The notes beneath the pieces were generated by a model. The model had not been told where the DNA came from and did not search any database. It saw only the letters and a list, made by a program, of their open reading frames with translations. A program made the position numbers and the translations under genes. This document shows positions 36,650 to 48,664 of a stretch of 64,000 bases of DNA, in pieces (positions within the stretch are counted from its first letter, which is position 1; every line of letters begins with the position of its first letter). The DNA is from Adiantum capillus-veneris (taxonomy: Eukaryota; Streptophyta; Polypodiopsida; Polypodiales; Pteridaceae): positions 5,165,997 to 5,229,996 of the forward strand of contig CM043964.1 in assembly GCA_014529385.2 (NCBI GenBank), in the 5' to 3' direction.

Positions 36650-36650
36650 C
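35531..36650. repeat. About 1.1 kb of polypurine (GA)n-derived simple sequence
   Basis: Nearly all purine on the plus strand, with pure (GA)n at 35533-35585, 35938-36005 and 36604-36647 and interrupted GAGATAGG-type sequence between. A unique phrase, TTTACATGGAGGCGYAKGYATGACTCTG, is repeated at about 36360 and 36570. Long Ser/Leu/Phe open frames on the minus strand here are not genes. Confidence 0.93.
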
Positions 36651-36660
36651 ACTGAGAGAA

Positions 36661-37555
36661 ATGGAATTACTTATTGCATTACATTAGAATTGTAATGTTA
36701 CGATCAATTGATCACTTGGACGTTGAATCTAGATGCAGCCAATACAAAACGATGGCTACATTTACAACCATAACATATATATTTGTTTATGCATGTATGT
36801 AGGCACTAAGTACGGGAGCATAGCACCCGAAGGTTATACGCTTTCTATTGGATATAGTCATTTTTTAATCATGGCGTTGCGGTCATTGATCCACTCATGC
36901 ATGGATTACCGCAATGTATCTTTGATTTTACCACGGTTGAGACTGCAGTCTGCGATGATCTCTAAAGAGGTGCAGTTGACTTTTGACACTACTAGCCTCT
37001 ACTTAAGTCTACTAGTATGTATATGTATCTACCTGTTTGTGGCTAACATATATATCCTCTTGGATGGAGCTTCCGCTTCGTAGTTCAACTATACAACCGA
37101 GAAGGGGAGAGCGAGAGGGAGAGAGAGACACATACAAGAGAGGAATGGAATTACTTATTATATTATATTAGAATTGTAATGTTACGACCAATTGATCACT
37201 TAGACGTTGAATCTAGGTGCAGCCAACACAAAACGATGGTTACATTTACAACCATAACACATATATGTGTGTACATATATATTTGTTTATGCATATATGT
37301 AGGCACTAAGTACGGGAATATAGCACCCAAAAGTTAGATGCTTCTTTTTGGATATAGTCCTTTTGTAATCGTGGCGTTGCGTTCATTGATCCACTCATGC
37401 ATGGATTACCGCAATGTACCTTTTGTTTTACCATGGTTGAGACTGCTATGATATCTAAAGAGGTGCAGTTGGAATTTGGCACTACTAGTCTCTACTTAGG
37501 TCTACTAGTATGTATATGTATCTACATGTTTGTGTGCTAATATACTTGTATATGT
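36661..37555. repeat. Direct duplication of about 400 bp
   Basis: 36661-37068 is repeated at 37145-37555 with about 10% differences, including ATGGAATTACTTATT, GGCACTAAGTACGGGA and CATGCATGGATTACCGCAAT. A short GA-rich linker separates the copies (offset 484 bp). It lies in the intron-like region upstream of the Transposase_24 gene. Confidence 0.9.
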
Positions 37556-37614
37556 ATTTATAGATGAGCGACTAGGGTGGAAAGCTTAATCTTATATTGG
37601 TCTTTGTAATGTAG

Positions 37615-39215
37615 ATGTCAGACGAGAGACCAACTGGTGAGGAGCAGTCAATTGGCTCTTCTTTTGATTGGTTCACATCCCAGGTGGGCTCCTACCCGAG
37701 GTGGACATCGCCTCCAGTGAACCCGAGTCTTGAGTCGGTGAGAACAAGCAAAGAAATAAAGAATGTTTCTATGTAGTTAACCCTAAACCATGAGTGTCAT
37801 AGTTTTTTTTAAAAATTTGCAGGCATGGCCATCCTACACCTGCCGTTCTCAAGTTTCTCCACCGGTTGTAGATCCTGACTTACAACGGGCTATCTCTTTA
37901 CGAGAGCAGTACCTACGTTCGACGGAGAATTTGTTTGGCCGCTACACTCTGTAGCAGCTTGCGACCTACGGCATTTCTCTGCCGACTACACCATGGGGGA
38001 GTCAAGGAGGGACTCCTTACCTACAGAGCCTCGCACTGATGGCACCTCCCTCTACTCTCCCTTTCTATTGTCCTATTCCTATTCCATTGCAGTGTCCTAC
38101 TCCCCTTGCATCATAGGGTCCCACTCCCATGGCACTGCAGGGTCCTATGCCACTCCATTGCACTCCTGCTTCACCAGAACATCATCGAAGGACTTCCTCT
38201 GGCAGCAGGCGTCATCGCTCGTCTCACTCAGGGCAGCGAGCGCCATGAGAGACGAAGCGGCGGCGGATCTTGTGGTTTCGTATGTTTTGATAGTGGCGAG
38301 AAACGAAGTCTCCACTTTTAGAGCGTGCCACTCCTGACGCAGAGGATGAGGATACTGACGGACCCGTGTGAGACACGCATGGACGCTACTGCAGGGCTAA
38401 ATATGGCGGGGAGGTGGATTTCGGCACAGCACAGAACATGGCATTTCGACCTCATCTACAAATTCTTATACATTCAGCATATAAGAATTGTTTTGTAAAG
38501 TTTAGAGACCAGCTACCCAATCATGCACGGTACATAGAGGACGCTATGTTAGCTAGATTTCCAAACATTCCCGATCAACGTTTTTCACAAAAATGGTTGG
38601 AGGGCTACATAAAGACATTTCTAAAAAACAAGCAATTCAGTGTGTGGTGCGCAGCGGCCAACCAGGTCAAAGATCCAGACAAGAGTTTCCGCAGTGGCAA
38701 CATGATAGACGCGGAGTGGGAGTGAGCAATTCAAGAGAAGAGCGATCAAGCTGTGATGGGCTCATCATACAGACAACAACGTGAGGCTCGTGCAAGACAA
38801 ACTCCCACGCACTATGGTTCAGGAGGCAAGGGAGCTTGGAAGGATAAATATGTAAGATTAATTGAATTATAACATCGATCGGTGATTATAAAGATTGTAG
38901 TTGATAATTTGGTATTGCTATTGCTAACTTAGGAAAATATCACTCTCTCTCGATCAACTAGAGAGATGGTCAAGTATCGGGAGCGATATACAGAATTTGA
39001 TACTTGGTGATGGTTGTTCGAAAACAACCACATCTCTCACGAGCAATTCGACATGGCGATTGGACCACTACAAGCGGTAAGTTTAAACAAGTAATTTTAT
39101 ATCAATTATTTTGAGCCTTTGATAATTGTTAAATTTGGTTTGGGTTTATGTAGAGTCAAAGCGATCCAACATATGTGCCTCTGGACGACGATGAGATAGA
39201 GGAGGATTAGATAGA
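37615..39215 (+). pseudogene. Transposase_24-like (TNPA/TNP1) gene of the CACTA element, decayed
   Basis: A start at 37615 (MSDERPTGEEQSIG) opens a 41-codon exon, followed by a GT-AG intron at 37738-37822. The frame continues with a stop at about 37951, then Pro-rich sequence interrupted by stops. The conserved block at 38420-38725 (KNCFVKFRDQLPNH, DQRFSQKWLEGYIKTFL) ends in a stop, and EKSDQAVMGSSYRQQREAR follows at once in the same frame. A later exon near 38985 has EMVKYRERYTEF. The architecture matches plant Transposase_24 genes. The expected protein would bind subterminal repeats and help transposition. Stops make it non-functional. Confidence 0.75.
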
Positions 39216-39489
39216 AAAATGTTTTGTCCGAACTTTCGTAAAGTCCTAATGTAGCAGAATGTATATACAACTATATACTTTTTATTGTAAATTTTTAAAA
39301 TAGTTGATCTTCTACATTTTAAATTGTCAAGGTAAAGTAAATTCAAATTTAGTTCTTTGGTATTTTTTATACTCTTCCAAAAAACAATTGATGTTTCATT
39401 ATTTTATGCAGGTCAAAACTAAAGGTGCTCATTTGGACCACCCAAAATTGGGTGGCCCAAATGAGTACCTTTATTTTTGAATTAGCGTG

Positions 39490-39610
39490 TAATGACAATA
39501 TGTGCGGTAATAAACGCGGCAACTGACGCAGTAATAGCTACGTGTATATTACTGCGACTATTACCGCGCTTATTGCTGAGAAACCACTACCACGTACATA
39601 GCCGCGGTTA
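39490..39610. repeat. CACTA subterminal repeats, right
   Basis: At least six GCGGTAATA, GCAGTAATA, TATTACTGCG or TATTACCGCG motifs in both orientations, 90-210 bp inside the proposed right end at 39697. Confidence 0.65.
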
Positions 39611-39700
39611 TTCTCGTCCCTGTAAATTTTTGTCTCTCCTTTTTCCTTTGTTTTTTGGCGGCAATGTTAGTGGTTATAAAAAACTCCTCTTATAGTGACA

Positions 39701-41207
39701 CCTCAAGATCATTTGACAGACACCTGTGGTTAAATTTCGAGCGCTAGTTTCCTACGTGGCACTAGCAATCGTCGTTGATTTAAAATTTGTTGAGCTTTTT
39801 AATGGCAATGGCTGCTGCCACATCATAGGCAGCAGCACTCAAAATTTATCATCGTCCTTGGTAGACTCAAGTTTGTCCACAAGCTTCCATCCTCAATACA
39901 TATATCACAACCATATAGATAGCACTCACTAACTCAATATACCCAACATACCACAAGACTTTTGTAGCCCTTTGCACACACCTTGCTTGCACAAAAACCA
40001 TTCACATACACAACATGCACATAGGCATGAGAGAAAGAGAAACTTGTCATAAACATGGGGGTAGAGCAAGCAACTATTGTGGCAACAAAGACGTGCAAAG
40101 AAGGATTTTAATAAGTAATACGCCTCCCGACCTCACACCATGCTGTATTCTGCAAGCCCTGGTGGCCATACCACCTGCTGATCCTGGGTGGCAGATCCAA
40201 CCAATTACTTGGAGCCTACCTGACGCTCTGTACAACCTATGTAGAGCCCAATAGCCCTACGCACCAAAATCTCTTGACTCCCTTTGTTGCTTCCCAAACT
40301 CCACCACAGGGCCTTCACCCTTGCCGTAAGAAGCCCCTCCCCTTCGAAAACCTCTTGTCGGGGTCCAACTCCCACTGTATACCAACCGGCCACTGTGCTG
40401 GCTACAGGATGCTCCTACCCATGTAAACTAACTTTCCCTTCTACTTTGCCATCCACCTGCCCTCTTACTCCTTTGAGTGGCGTTGCTAGCCCCATTCAAA
40501 CTGATGCCCACCTCTGCCCTTCTTTCTCCCACGTGCTCGGCCCACTGTAGTAGCGACGTCACTTCTCTACATGCAATGGCATTCGTCGCTAAAAAAAAAT
40601 GTATTCTTTAGTTCCAGCTTTACCTTTTTTCTTTAAAAAATTGAGCTTGGCTTCTTATCACATCTTCAATAACTTGGTGAACTCCATGCATCCAACAAAA
40701 CACTATATTGACCCTTCTCTACTCCACCGCATGGTAGAACGCTTCATGAAAAATATCTATAGTGTGCGGATAATCCCATGGCTATGCAAACGGGTCACAT
40801 CCAATCCAGCACACCACTTCAGGAAGAGCACGACCACTACGAGTGCGGCAACCTTCAAACCACAAACGTCTATCGTAACATCAGATTGGAGCGCTGGTAG
40901 CCAATGGTCTTTATGCAACTAGAGAGCTTTGACGTCACCAAAATAGAGCAATCACTTTGCATACTTATCATGGCACCATCTGAAGATGGAATCCACCACC
41001 TTGGCACCTTCAAGCACCCCGATCAGCAAAGCTTTTGAGCTACATTTGACCTATTAAATGCCTAATTTTTCACACATCCCAAGACTGCCTCTTTCATCTT
41101 GCATCTAGCACTGGCTCAAGCATACCGCCATCATCTTGCTGACTTCCACACACTTGGTGTTGGCTTCTCCTTGGGTCAACAGTGTTCAATTGCACCAACG
41201 CCCTTAA
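39701..41207. other. Unassigned spacer
   Basis: No domain or repeat recognised over 1.5 kb. Short open frames on both strands lack motifs. Confidence 0.4.
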
Positions 41208-42550
41208 AGTGTCCTAGAAGGTCACCCACAAGTCCTTAAGTGGATTGGGCTAAGTTTCTTCCATATGATGTCATGTATGATGCTAGATGAAATGCCTACA
41301 TTGGCCCTATATAATGAGCCTCTTTGTACACACTTTAGTTCAATCTAGCAACAATCAAGTTTGTGTCTACAATCCACTTTATTTTCATTGTTTACTTAAG
41401 TGTTATTTATCATGTCATCACTATGAATGGTTCTCTAATCTACCTTTCCTAAACTCTGCAATTGGTATTAGAGCCATATATGCATCATTAGTATCTCTTA
41501 GTTGCGCTTGGTTTACATCCAAAGATAGACCTCTCCTTGAAAGCATTATATTGATTCATAGCTCTTCCAGATAGATTATCTTGATGGTAAGTAGATTATG
41601 TCATTAGCCTTGGATACGTCTATATGGCCACTTTCTTTGCTAATGGTATACTTAATTGGGATTTAAATTCAGGTTTTTTCCCTTCTTTTTAGGTGTGCTT
41701 CTCCTAGATTTTCAATTGCCCTCACACTCTTCACTTTTATCAAGAATTGCACTATTGAAGAGTCCTTTGGACCTGCTTCAATTAGAGTCCTTAAGCTGTG
41801 GAAAAGCTGAGGTGATTAGCACATCTTAATTGGGGTTGAAATTTTGTGTGTGTGTGTGTGTGTTTGTGTGTAGAGATGGTTGATTAATTGAGCTTTTGTG
41901 AGGAGTTGAGACATTGGCATTGGCATACAAATCTGAGTACAAAGACCACTCTAAGGCACAATGAAAGACAATGAAATTAGAAAACTCAACGGTGAAGGTT
42001 TCACACCTAGTAGACCAAGATAAAAGGGTATTTGATGAAAAAGGTGTTGTAGAGAATAGTGAAGCCGACAACTAGTGACCCCTCATCTAGTGATGGAGCA
42101 CAATTGCAAACATGGGCTACAAGCGCACAGAACCAGGCCAAAGATGAGTAGGCATTAGGAATTATAATCACTACACTATACGACAATTATGTACATTTCA
42201 TTGACAATCGTGAAACCTTATCAGGTGCATAGGTCCTAGAGAAACATTTTGCAGCTAGAAAAAGGAAAAGTGACGTGAGCTTAAAGAAAGACCTCCAAAA
42301 TAAAAAATGGAGCCTCACAAAGATATTGCAAGCTCACTCAACTTCCTTAAAAGCATGACTACACAGCTCGTGTATGTGAATTGAGCAATACGAGAGGAGG
42401 ACAAGATTGCAATTCTATTAGGAGCCTTGCTATCTAGCTTTGACTAGATAGTAACCCATCATCGAAGAGAAGGATCCAGCACTCGATTGCAAATCACATC
42501 ATGATAGCTTCCTCTAGAGCACTATATACCCACTTACAGGCAATTCCATA
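41208..42550 (+). mobile_element. Decayed copia-like element: 5' LTR, primer site and gag remnant
   Basis: TGTCCTAGAAGG at 41208 to CTCTGCA at 41459 could be a 250-bp LTR with a TATA-like CTATATAATG near 41309. It is followed at 41461 by TTGGTATTAGAGCCA, one or two changes from the initiator-Met primer site. From about 42090 a Gag-like sequence can be followed across several stops and frameshifts: ALGIIITTLYDNYVHF, KKDLQNKKW, then in another frame IREEDKIAILLGALL and SSFD. This pattern is typical of UBN2 copia Gag. No pol or 3' LTR was found, and (GT)n lies at 41845-41870. Confidence 0.6.
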
Positions 42551-43370
42551 ACAAACAATACACGAAACTCTATCAAGTCCCCTACATGCACCCACTTTCC
42601 TTCGACCTTTCAGATTGGCACACACCGTTATGAGCATATGAAACACTCACACACTCGTACGCAAAGTTCATGCATACGACATATACATATAGGCATGAAA
42701 GAGAGAAGGAGGAGATAAAATTTTCTCAGGCAGTGGGAATATAGAGGATCACGACACTTTGACTAGTTTTGAGAGTATACAATGATGGAAATTTTCAAAA
42801 AAGTCCTTGGTGTAACCTCCTGTGAGTCCACAGTTGATCTTGGCAAACTCTCTTTGTTCTGCTTACCACCAACCCTCTAGTGGCCTCTCTCTTTCACTCG
42901 CTAAGGCCACCCTACTTCAGCACAGAGTGGCTCACATCCTATAGTAAGTGGTGCTACTCTCTCTTGCTTCATGTAATCCCTGTACAACAAGTCCAGGCTC
43001 CCTCTTTTGCTTGTAGTGCTGCTGACACTCCTGCACTTGGTATCTCTCAGCTTATTTTGTCGCTATCAAGAATCTCCAGCTCACCTTCTGCAGACCTTCA
43101 ACACCCCTTTCTATTGCATTTGGTTGGCCTTGATCTCATGTCTCCCGTCCTTCATAGGGTTTTCTCCTCTTGATTGGCTCTCTTGCTGTTGGTCCTTCTT
43201 TCTTACCTCGTAAGCGCCATGCACCTCTCACCCTACGGAGACCTCCAACACCTTGTTGCCGCTGTGTCTAGATATTGGACTCTAACTGACGTGGTACACC
43301 TTAGAGTGAGCCAAATGTCATGCTTAGTAACCAGTCAAGCCGGTTGCCAGTCATTTTCGGTGCCTTAGAA
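42551..43370. other. Unassigned spacer
   Basis: No gene recognised. It is mildly pyrimidine-rich with short open frames but no domains. Confidence 0.4.
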
Positions 43371-43470
43371 TTTTTCAAGGCAGGGCGGATGTTTAAACCA
43401 AAAGGGTACCTGTTTTTCAAGGCAGGGCGGATGTTTAAACCAAAAAGGTATGTTTAAACCAAAAAGGTGT
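43371..43470. repeat. 42-bp tandem repeat
   Basis: TTTTTCAAGGCAGGGCGG with ATGTTTAAACCAAAAGGGT occurs at 43371 and 43413, and the last part, ATGTTTAAACCAAAAAGGT, occurs a third time. Confidence 0.9.
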
Positions 43471-44355
43471 TTGAGGAAGAGAGGGCTTGAATACACGTCC
43501 ACACAATTAAACTCTAGAGCCTAACCACCACACTATCAGCACTGGACTCAAACCCCACTTGCAATCAACTATAGATTAAACTACAGAAAAGGTTCGCCCA
43601 CGTGGGGGGTGGGGGCTCTTTACGTGTACGGGCACCCACAGTCACCGGTTGTGCCACGTATGAAGAAAGTCCGATTATTAGGACCAGCGGCCCCCAGAGG
43701 CCCCCCTCTCTGCACTCTACTCAAAAGCCACACTTGCAGCTTCGTGTTTTCCCCTTCTTAACAAGCCTTGGCCTCCAAGAGCGGCCGCCAATCGACTGAC
43801 ACCCCTTATTCCCTTGTCATGCATTCATACAGATGGCGCGCTTTCTTGCCACATCTCCATGCAATCGATGTCCCTTCCTATAGCAATAGCCTCCTCTTTT
43901 TTTGGTTGACCTTAGCTTTATAGTAAAAAAAAAGCTCTACTTAGCTTTGTTTCACACATGCTTGAGTGCATGTGATCACCGACACTTGAAAAAACCCCAC
44001 CAGCTTGCAGGCATCCCATGCCAATCCCTTTGAGTAAAAAAAATTCTCGTAGCCCTATTTCTCCATACAATAATTGCTTCCCCTCTTTTGAACTGAGCAG
44101 AAGGCCACGAAGGATATTACATAGTTGACCATCCACCTCCATAAGCGATGATATCCATCAAACTCAAACCCTCATAAGCTCTCTGGTTATCAAGGCTTGA
44201 AAACTAACCTGCTATATTCCGCATCTTGCATACACATCCTGGCGGTTTCTGTTGTACTTTGCATCAAGTATCTGCACAAGCACTATACTGTCTGCTTTGA
44301 AATCTCCATGTACCGGCTTCTGAGCTCTCCCTGGGCCGACCAAATCTGGCTGCAC
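43471..44355. other. Unassigned spacer
   Basis: No gene or repeat recognised. Confidence 0.4.
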
Positions 44356-44359
44356 CACC

Positions 44360-45065
44360 GTGAACAATTTGAGAATGGGGTTTGACGCTCAGTGCATGGT
44401 AATATATGATGATGTCATAAGAAAAGGAAGGGACCATACAAAAATGGAAAGGGCATTGATACGCTCTTTTGTTGATGAAAACTTAGAGAGAACGCCACAT
44501 AAGAGTAGAACTATGGAGGATGGTACTAGGGAAACCTTGCTTGCAATACCAAACACGTTGGTACAGCCAAACTGTGTTGATCTATGGAAGTGCAAGAAGT
44601 CCAAGCATGGCGGTTTGCAGGCAAATGGCAAAGACCTTGAGGAGATATTTGATGGAGCCAGGAACCAGGTACATCGAGTTGGAGCACTCGCTAGTCAAAA
44701 CTGCAAGTGTTGTTTTGCTATCACAGGTGGCAGCAGCATATGCTTATATCACAAGGTTGGGAATGAGGCAAGGGGTGCTGGATGCAGGTGCCATGAAGTT
44801 TATGCTATGGGATTTGGAGCGAGATGTCTGCAGTCCAGACTCTACTTGCCAGCGTATATATGCTACAACATGTCCATTGAGGGCTATTACAAGTGAGTAC
44901 AGCTCAAGTTTCATGACGGTCACAGTGCTCTCAGCGGGGTTCTTTTACCCAAGGGCCACCGATATCCGGGATTCTTTTCATTGGTTGACCAATGGCGATG
45001 GATCTTGCAGAGAAGCATACTTTAAAGTGCATGAAACCAAACGTGCAAAGCATCCTACTTTGTGA
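44360..45065 (+). pseudogene. Unidentified coding-like region, two overlapping frames
   Basis: One frame runs 44360-44896 (178 residues) and includes VIYDDVIRKGRDHTKMERAL and RTMEDGTRETLLAIPNTLV. Another runs 44520-45065 and includes ELEHSLVKTASVVLLSQVAA and GVLDAGAMKFMLWDLERDV. The amino acid composition looks protein-like in frame one up to about 44640 and in frame two after about 44670. That suggests one ancestral frame with a shift between, or a splice at the CAG near 44727. I do not recognise the family. Confidence 0.35.
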
Positions 45066-46114
45066 CCAATGATTATCAAGGGTCAATGTTGGGTTTGTGG
45101 CCATGAGCCCTCAACATGAGAGGCGGTTCTTGTTTAGGAGGTGTCAAATCGGGGAGCAGCCTTGGTGTGGTCGCTTCATATTTGCTCGCGCTTCTTAAGA
45201 GCTGAGGCGGACGGTGCGAAGGCGAGAAGGGGAGCTGAGTTGGAGTTTTCTTGATACGCAATCAAAGGCTTGCCGACCGTGTGAAAGGGGGCTAAACCCA
45301 AAGACTTTTTAAAGCTTTAGCTGGAAGAGGCAATCAAGGTGGTGGGACTGCTCGTCGATGCAGAGAGGTAACCGCCATGTGTTTGGTGTGGTGGCCATGC
45401 AAAAGCAAGGAGAAGGCACGGCCAGTTGCATAAGGCAAGCCCGCCAGGTGAATACAAAAGGGGCACGACATTTGCATGAAGGGGGGTTGGGTCAGTTCTT
45501 GCAGAAGGGAAGGCGACTAATAGCGAGGTCGCTATTGGCCAAAGGAGCGCCGCCTCCTTGCAGAGCAAGGTCAAGAGTGGGGTTGGGAGTCGCTATAAGG
45601 CAGCCAATTGGGTACCATCCCAGTGTATGAAGCAGGTGGTGGTGAGGAGCTGCAGGAAGAGAGAAGGCCACGAGGTGGCGCATGTTGAATAGGGAACGGG
45701 TTGGCTGCCAGTGAGGGCGTGAGAAGGAGGTGCTGCAGGGCAGCGTGGTCAAGAGGAAGCAGTGGCGGGCCATGAACGTGGCTGCAAATTGTAGAGCAGC
45801 GCTGTAGTGTGAAGGTGGCAAGCGAGAGCCAGGACAAGGGGAGTGCCTGAGAAGGGTCGCCAGGGACTGCAGGAAGGCCAGTTTTTTTGGCAAGGTAGGA
45901 GGTGAGTTGAAGGAGGTCAGGTGTGGAAGGGGGCTATTGGGAAGACATGGCGCAATTTTTCCTTGCTGCACGCAAGGCTGCATGTTGAAACCAAGTCCAT
46001 TTGAGGGTTACATGAGAAAGGACTCATCGGATGCTGCATCAAGGAGGGAGTGTTTTCTCGGAAAGATCCATTATTGTACTTGATTTGCTAATCAAATCAA
46101 CTTGACACGTCCAT
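45066..46114. other. Unassigned GC-richer spacer
   Basis: About 1 kb, purine-rich on the plus strand (many AGGCA and GGGAGG words), without a recognised gene. A degraded LTR is possible but no termini were found. Confidence 0.35.
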
Positions 46115-47006
46115 ATGCTCATTGCTTGTGATGAGAGATCATTCCGGATTATATTGTTTTGTCTTTCGCTCCCTTACTTAATGTTATCGTGTCTATGTAT
46201 GCTTAGGAAGGGTGATGGTTGTATATGTGCTTTCTATACGGATGTCGATGCGTACAAGTATGCAAACTTGAAGGTAAACGGGTGTATGTCAAGGATTGGA
46301 TAGGAATTTGAGTGTCAATTGTTATTGGACTACCTATATGTCACATGGTTCTCTACAGTGTTATAGATGGAGGCTATCTGAACCTACTTTGCAATCGGAT
46401 CTATCTAGTCAGGGTTGGTCGGGATTGGGCTTGGACAATAATTGTTTGCAGATTGGGAGTGTAGGTGTGTGTTTTCTAGGGGATAGGGGTGCTGTGAGAT
46501 CACTGGGCTATAGAGAGGCATTCACCGAGTGTGCTGGTGGTTCTCCCATTTCACCCTTTCCAACGTACAAGCAAATACACATTTTACATGATGTCAATAA
46601 AATGCTCGAGGGTATGAGTCTCAAGACAATGCCTAGCTAGCACTACATTCAGGAGGGTTTGGAATATAGATTTTGCTAATGTGACCTTGTCAAAAACAAG
46701 TGAGTTCTCGAAATGTGTTGTGTGTAGTCGGATAAAGTCACAACTAGAGTCAACAAAGGATGATGAGTTGATTGCACGTTTGAAGGATGAACGTAGAATT
46801 CACATGATGCAACAAAAAAGTTATAGGAATGTGTTCTACACATGGCATAAGTTCTTGCAATTGCAAAAGAATAAGTATTTATGCATTATACATGATAGGA
46901 GGGACCAAAAAATGATAGCAATACCTAGATTGCATGAGAACTCAAAAGACTATGCGAATGCATATAGGTATCATTAACAAGTATGATAACACATGGACAT
47001 GGTCAT

Positions 47007-47383
47007 GGGATGTATGGTCATTTATCTCTTAATGGTTTATGGCCTTCATATCCCAATGCTACAATTGGCTCCCTCGCATTATGCTTATAGAATTTGGAAA
47101 GAACAGGGAGATTCACTAGTAGTAATAGGGGGACGCCACCTGCGTGCAACAAAATTGCCTTTTTAGCCCCTACATACAGGACCCTCCTATGTAAAATCTA
47201 TCCATTTGGCCTTAGAAAACCCCCCTATTGTACACTCACGTGATACCATACGGTAACCCTTAGTGAATCCCCGTGAGATAACCATGGGATGTATGGTCAT
47301 TTCTTGCTCAATGGTCTATGGCCTTAAGTACCCAACGCTTCAATTAGTTCCCTTGCGTTCTGTTTATAGAATTTGGAAAGAAG
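47007..47383. repeat. Direct duplication of about 100 bp flanking a MITE-like insertion
   Basis: TGGGATGTATGGTCATTT through TATAGAATTTGGAAAGAA occurs at 47007-47104 and again at 47285-47382 with about 15% differences. The MITE-like repeat 47110-47269 lies between the copies. It belongs to the coding-like DUF7869 region and adds to its disruption. Confidence 0.85.
47110..47269. mobile_element. MITE-like element, copy Y (160 bp)
   Basis: Begins GATTCACTAGTAG and ends CCCTTAGTGAATC, giving a 9-bp perfect terminal inverted repeat (GATTCACTA). Both halves match other window copies: the left half matches 22318-22355 in reverse, the right half 6183-6235 in reverse. No coding capacity. The CACTA core within the ends hints at mobilisation by a CACTA-type transposase, but a clear 3-bp duplication was not seen. 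Confidence 0.6.
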
Positions 47384-47819
47384 AGATAACGATGGACTAG
47401 AAGATTTATGCCATGATGGTATGCCACACAACAATGTAACATTATTCAATTCATTCAACTCAAGGACGGCTCTAGACCACCAAAATAGGATGAGGCAAGA
47501 GCGTGAGAGGGGTGCATCAACAATAACACCAACGTTGGCCATGGAAGGATGTAATGAAGGGAATGCTAACTTGCAATCATCCTCCTCTCAATGTGTTGTG
47601 GATACCATGTCCACTCCCATGTTTCAAAAATTGCATGAGAATCTTTTGCTACAGCTAGATAATTGTGCAGGAGAGAATAAGAATCGATATTTATTTGCAT
47701 ACTTATCCTTGCTAGTAGAAAAAGGTGTTTCAAAAACCGTGCATTTGGGATTCTTAATGATGGGTCATACACATGAAGACATAGATGCAATGTTTATAAT
47801 ACAAGAGGTACTTCACATT

Positions 47820-47945
47820 AGCGACGCTTGCAGTGCGATGCTCAAAAGTGAAAATCCACGGCGTCGCTATGAGCGTCGCTATTTATTTGTTACTTAGCGA
47901 GCTTATAGCGGCACCCATAGCGACGCTCATAGCAACGCCGATAGG
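47820..47945. repeat. CACTA subterminal repeats, left end
   Basis: About eight TAGCGACG, GCGTCGCTAT, AGCGTCGCT and similar motifs in both orientations, matching the set at 54966-55140. Confidence 0.85.
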
Positions 47946-48018
47946 GGTAAAAAATAAACCAAGAGCGCCCGAAAAGTTAGATCTCAGATCTGAATTTTCA
48001 ACGCTCAAGAAAAGAGGT

Positions 48019-48133
48019 AACTCGCACTCTCCCTCTCTCTCTCTTCCCCCCCCCCCCCCCCACACACACACACACAAGGAGAGGAAGGAGAGCCAGGTAT
48101 GCTCCTTTTGTCTCCTCTCTCTCATGTTCCCTT

Positions 48134-48181
<48 letters not shown>

Positions 48182-48260
48182 AAAGACACACAGACACACG
48201 AGGAGAGGAAGGAGAGCTAGGCATGCTCCTTTCGTCTCCTCTCTCTCATGTTCCCTTCCC

Positions 48261-48302
<42 letters not shown>

Positions 48303-48312
48303 TTGTGTCTTT

Positions 48313-48363
<51 letters not shown>

Positions 48364-48487
48364 CATAAACAAAAAACACATACACACACACATGCATAAA
48401 CAAAGAACGCATACACATACACATTGAGAGAGAGAGAGAGAGAGAGATAAAGTAAAGAGAGAGAATGAAAGAGAGAAAGATATAAAA

Positions 48488-48551
<64 letters not shown>

Positions 48552-48660
48552 AAAACAAAGAGAAAGAGAAAGAGGGAGAAAGAGATAGAGAATAAAAAAC
48601 CAAAGAGAGAGAGAGAGGGAGAAGATGAAAGAGAGAGGTAAAAGGAAAAAACAAAGAGAG
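48019..48660. repeat. Simple-sequence block with tandem duplication
   Basis: It starts after a plausible splice donor (AAAAGAG then GTAACT, about 48013-48022). A unit AGGAGAGGAAGGAGAG...TCATGTTCCCTTCCCCTCT occurs at 48077 and 48200, each time followed by (CT)n. Other tracts are C15 at 48047-48061, (GA)n at 48316-48360, (GA)n at about 48490-48523 and then G26 to about 48549. It probably lies in the first intron or leader of the CACTA transcript. Confidence 0.9.
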
Positions 48661-48664
48661 AGAG

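Larger units (their letters stand above)
26486..39697. mobile_element. Probable CACTA (En/Spm) DNA transposon, decayed, 13.2 kb
   Basis: The proposed ends are CACTATGAAAATC at 26486 and, on the opposite strand, CACTATAAGAGGAG at 39697. ACA flanks both (26483-26485 and 39698-39700), fitting the 3-bp duplication of this superfamily. Terminal similarity is short. Clusters of TATTACCGCG or GCGGTAATA lie just inside each end (26590-26660 and 39490-39610), like CACTA subterminal repeats. Inside are a TNP2-like gene on the minus strand and a Transposase_24-like gene on the plus strand, both broken, and a nested LINE. A third cluster of the subterminal motif near 31500-31560 leaves open that this is two elements or a rearranged one. 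Confidence 0.6.

Noticed and set aside
41461-41475. TTGGTATTAGAGCC as a tRNA gene fragment
   Set aside because: It fits a retrotransposon primer-binding site after a possible LTR end, not a tRNA gene.
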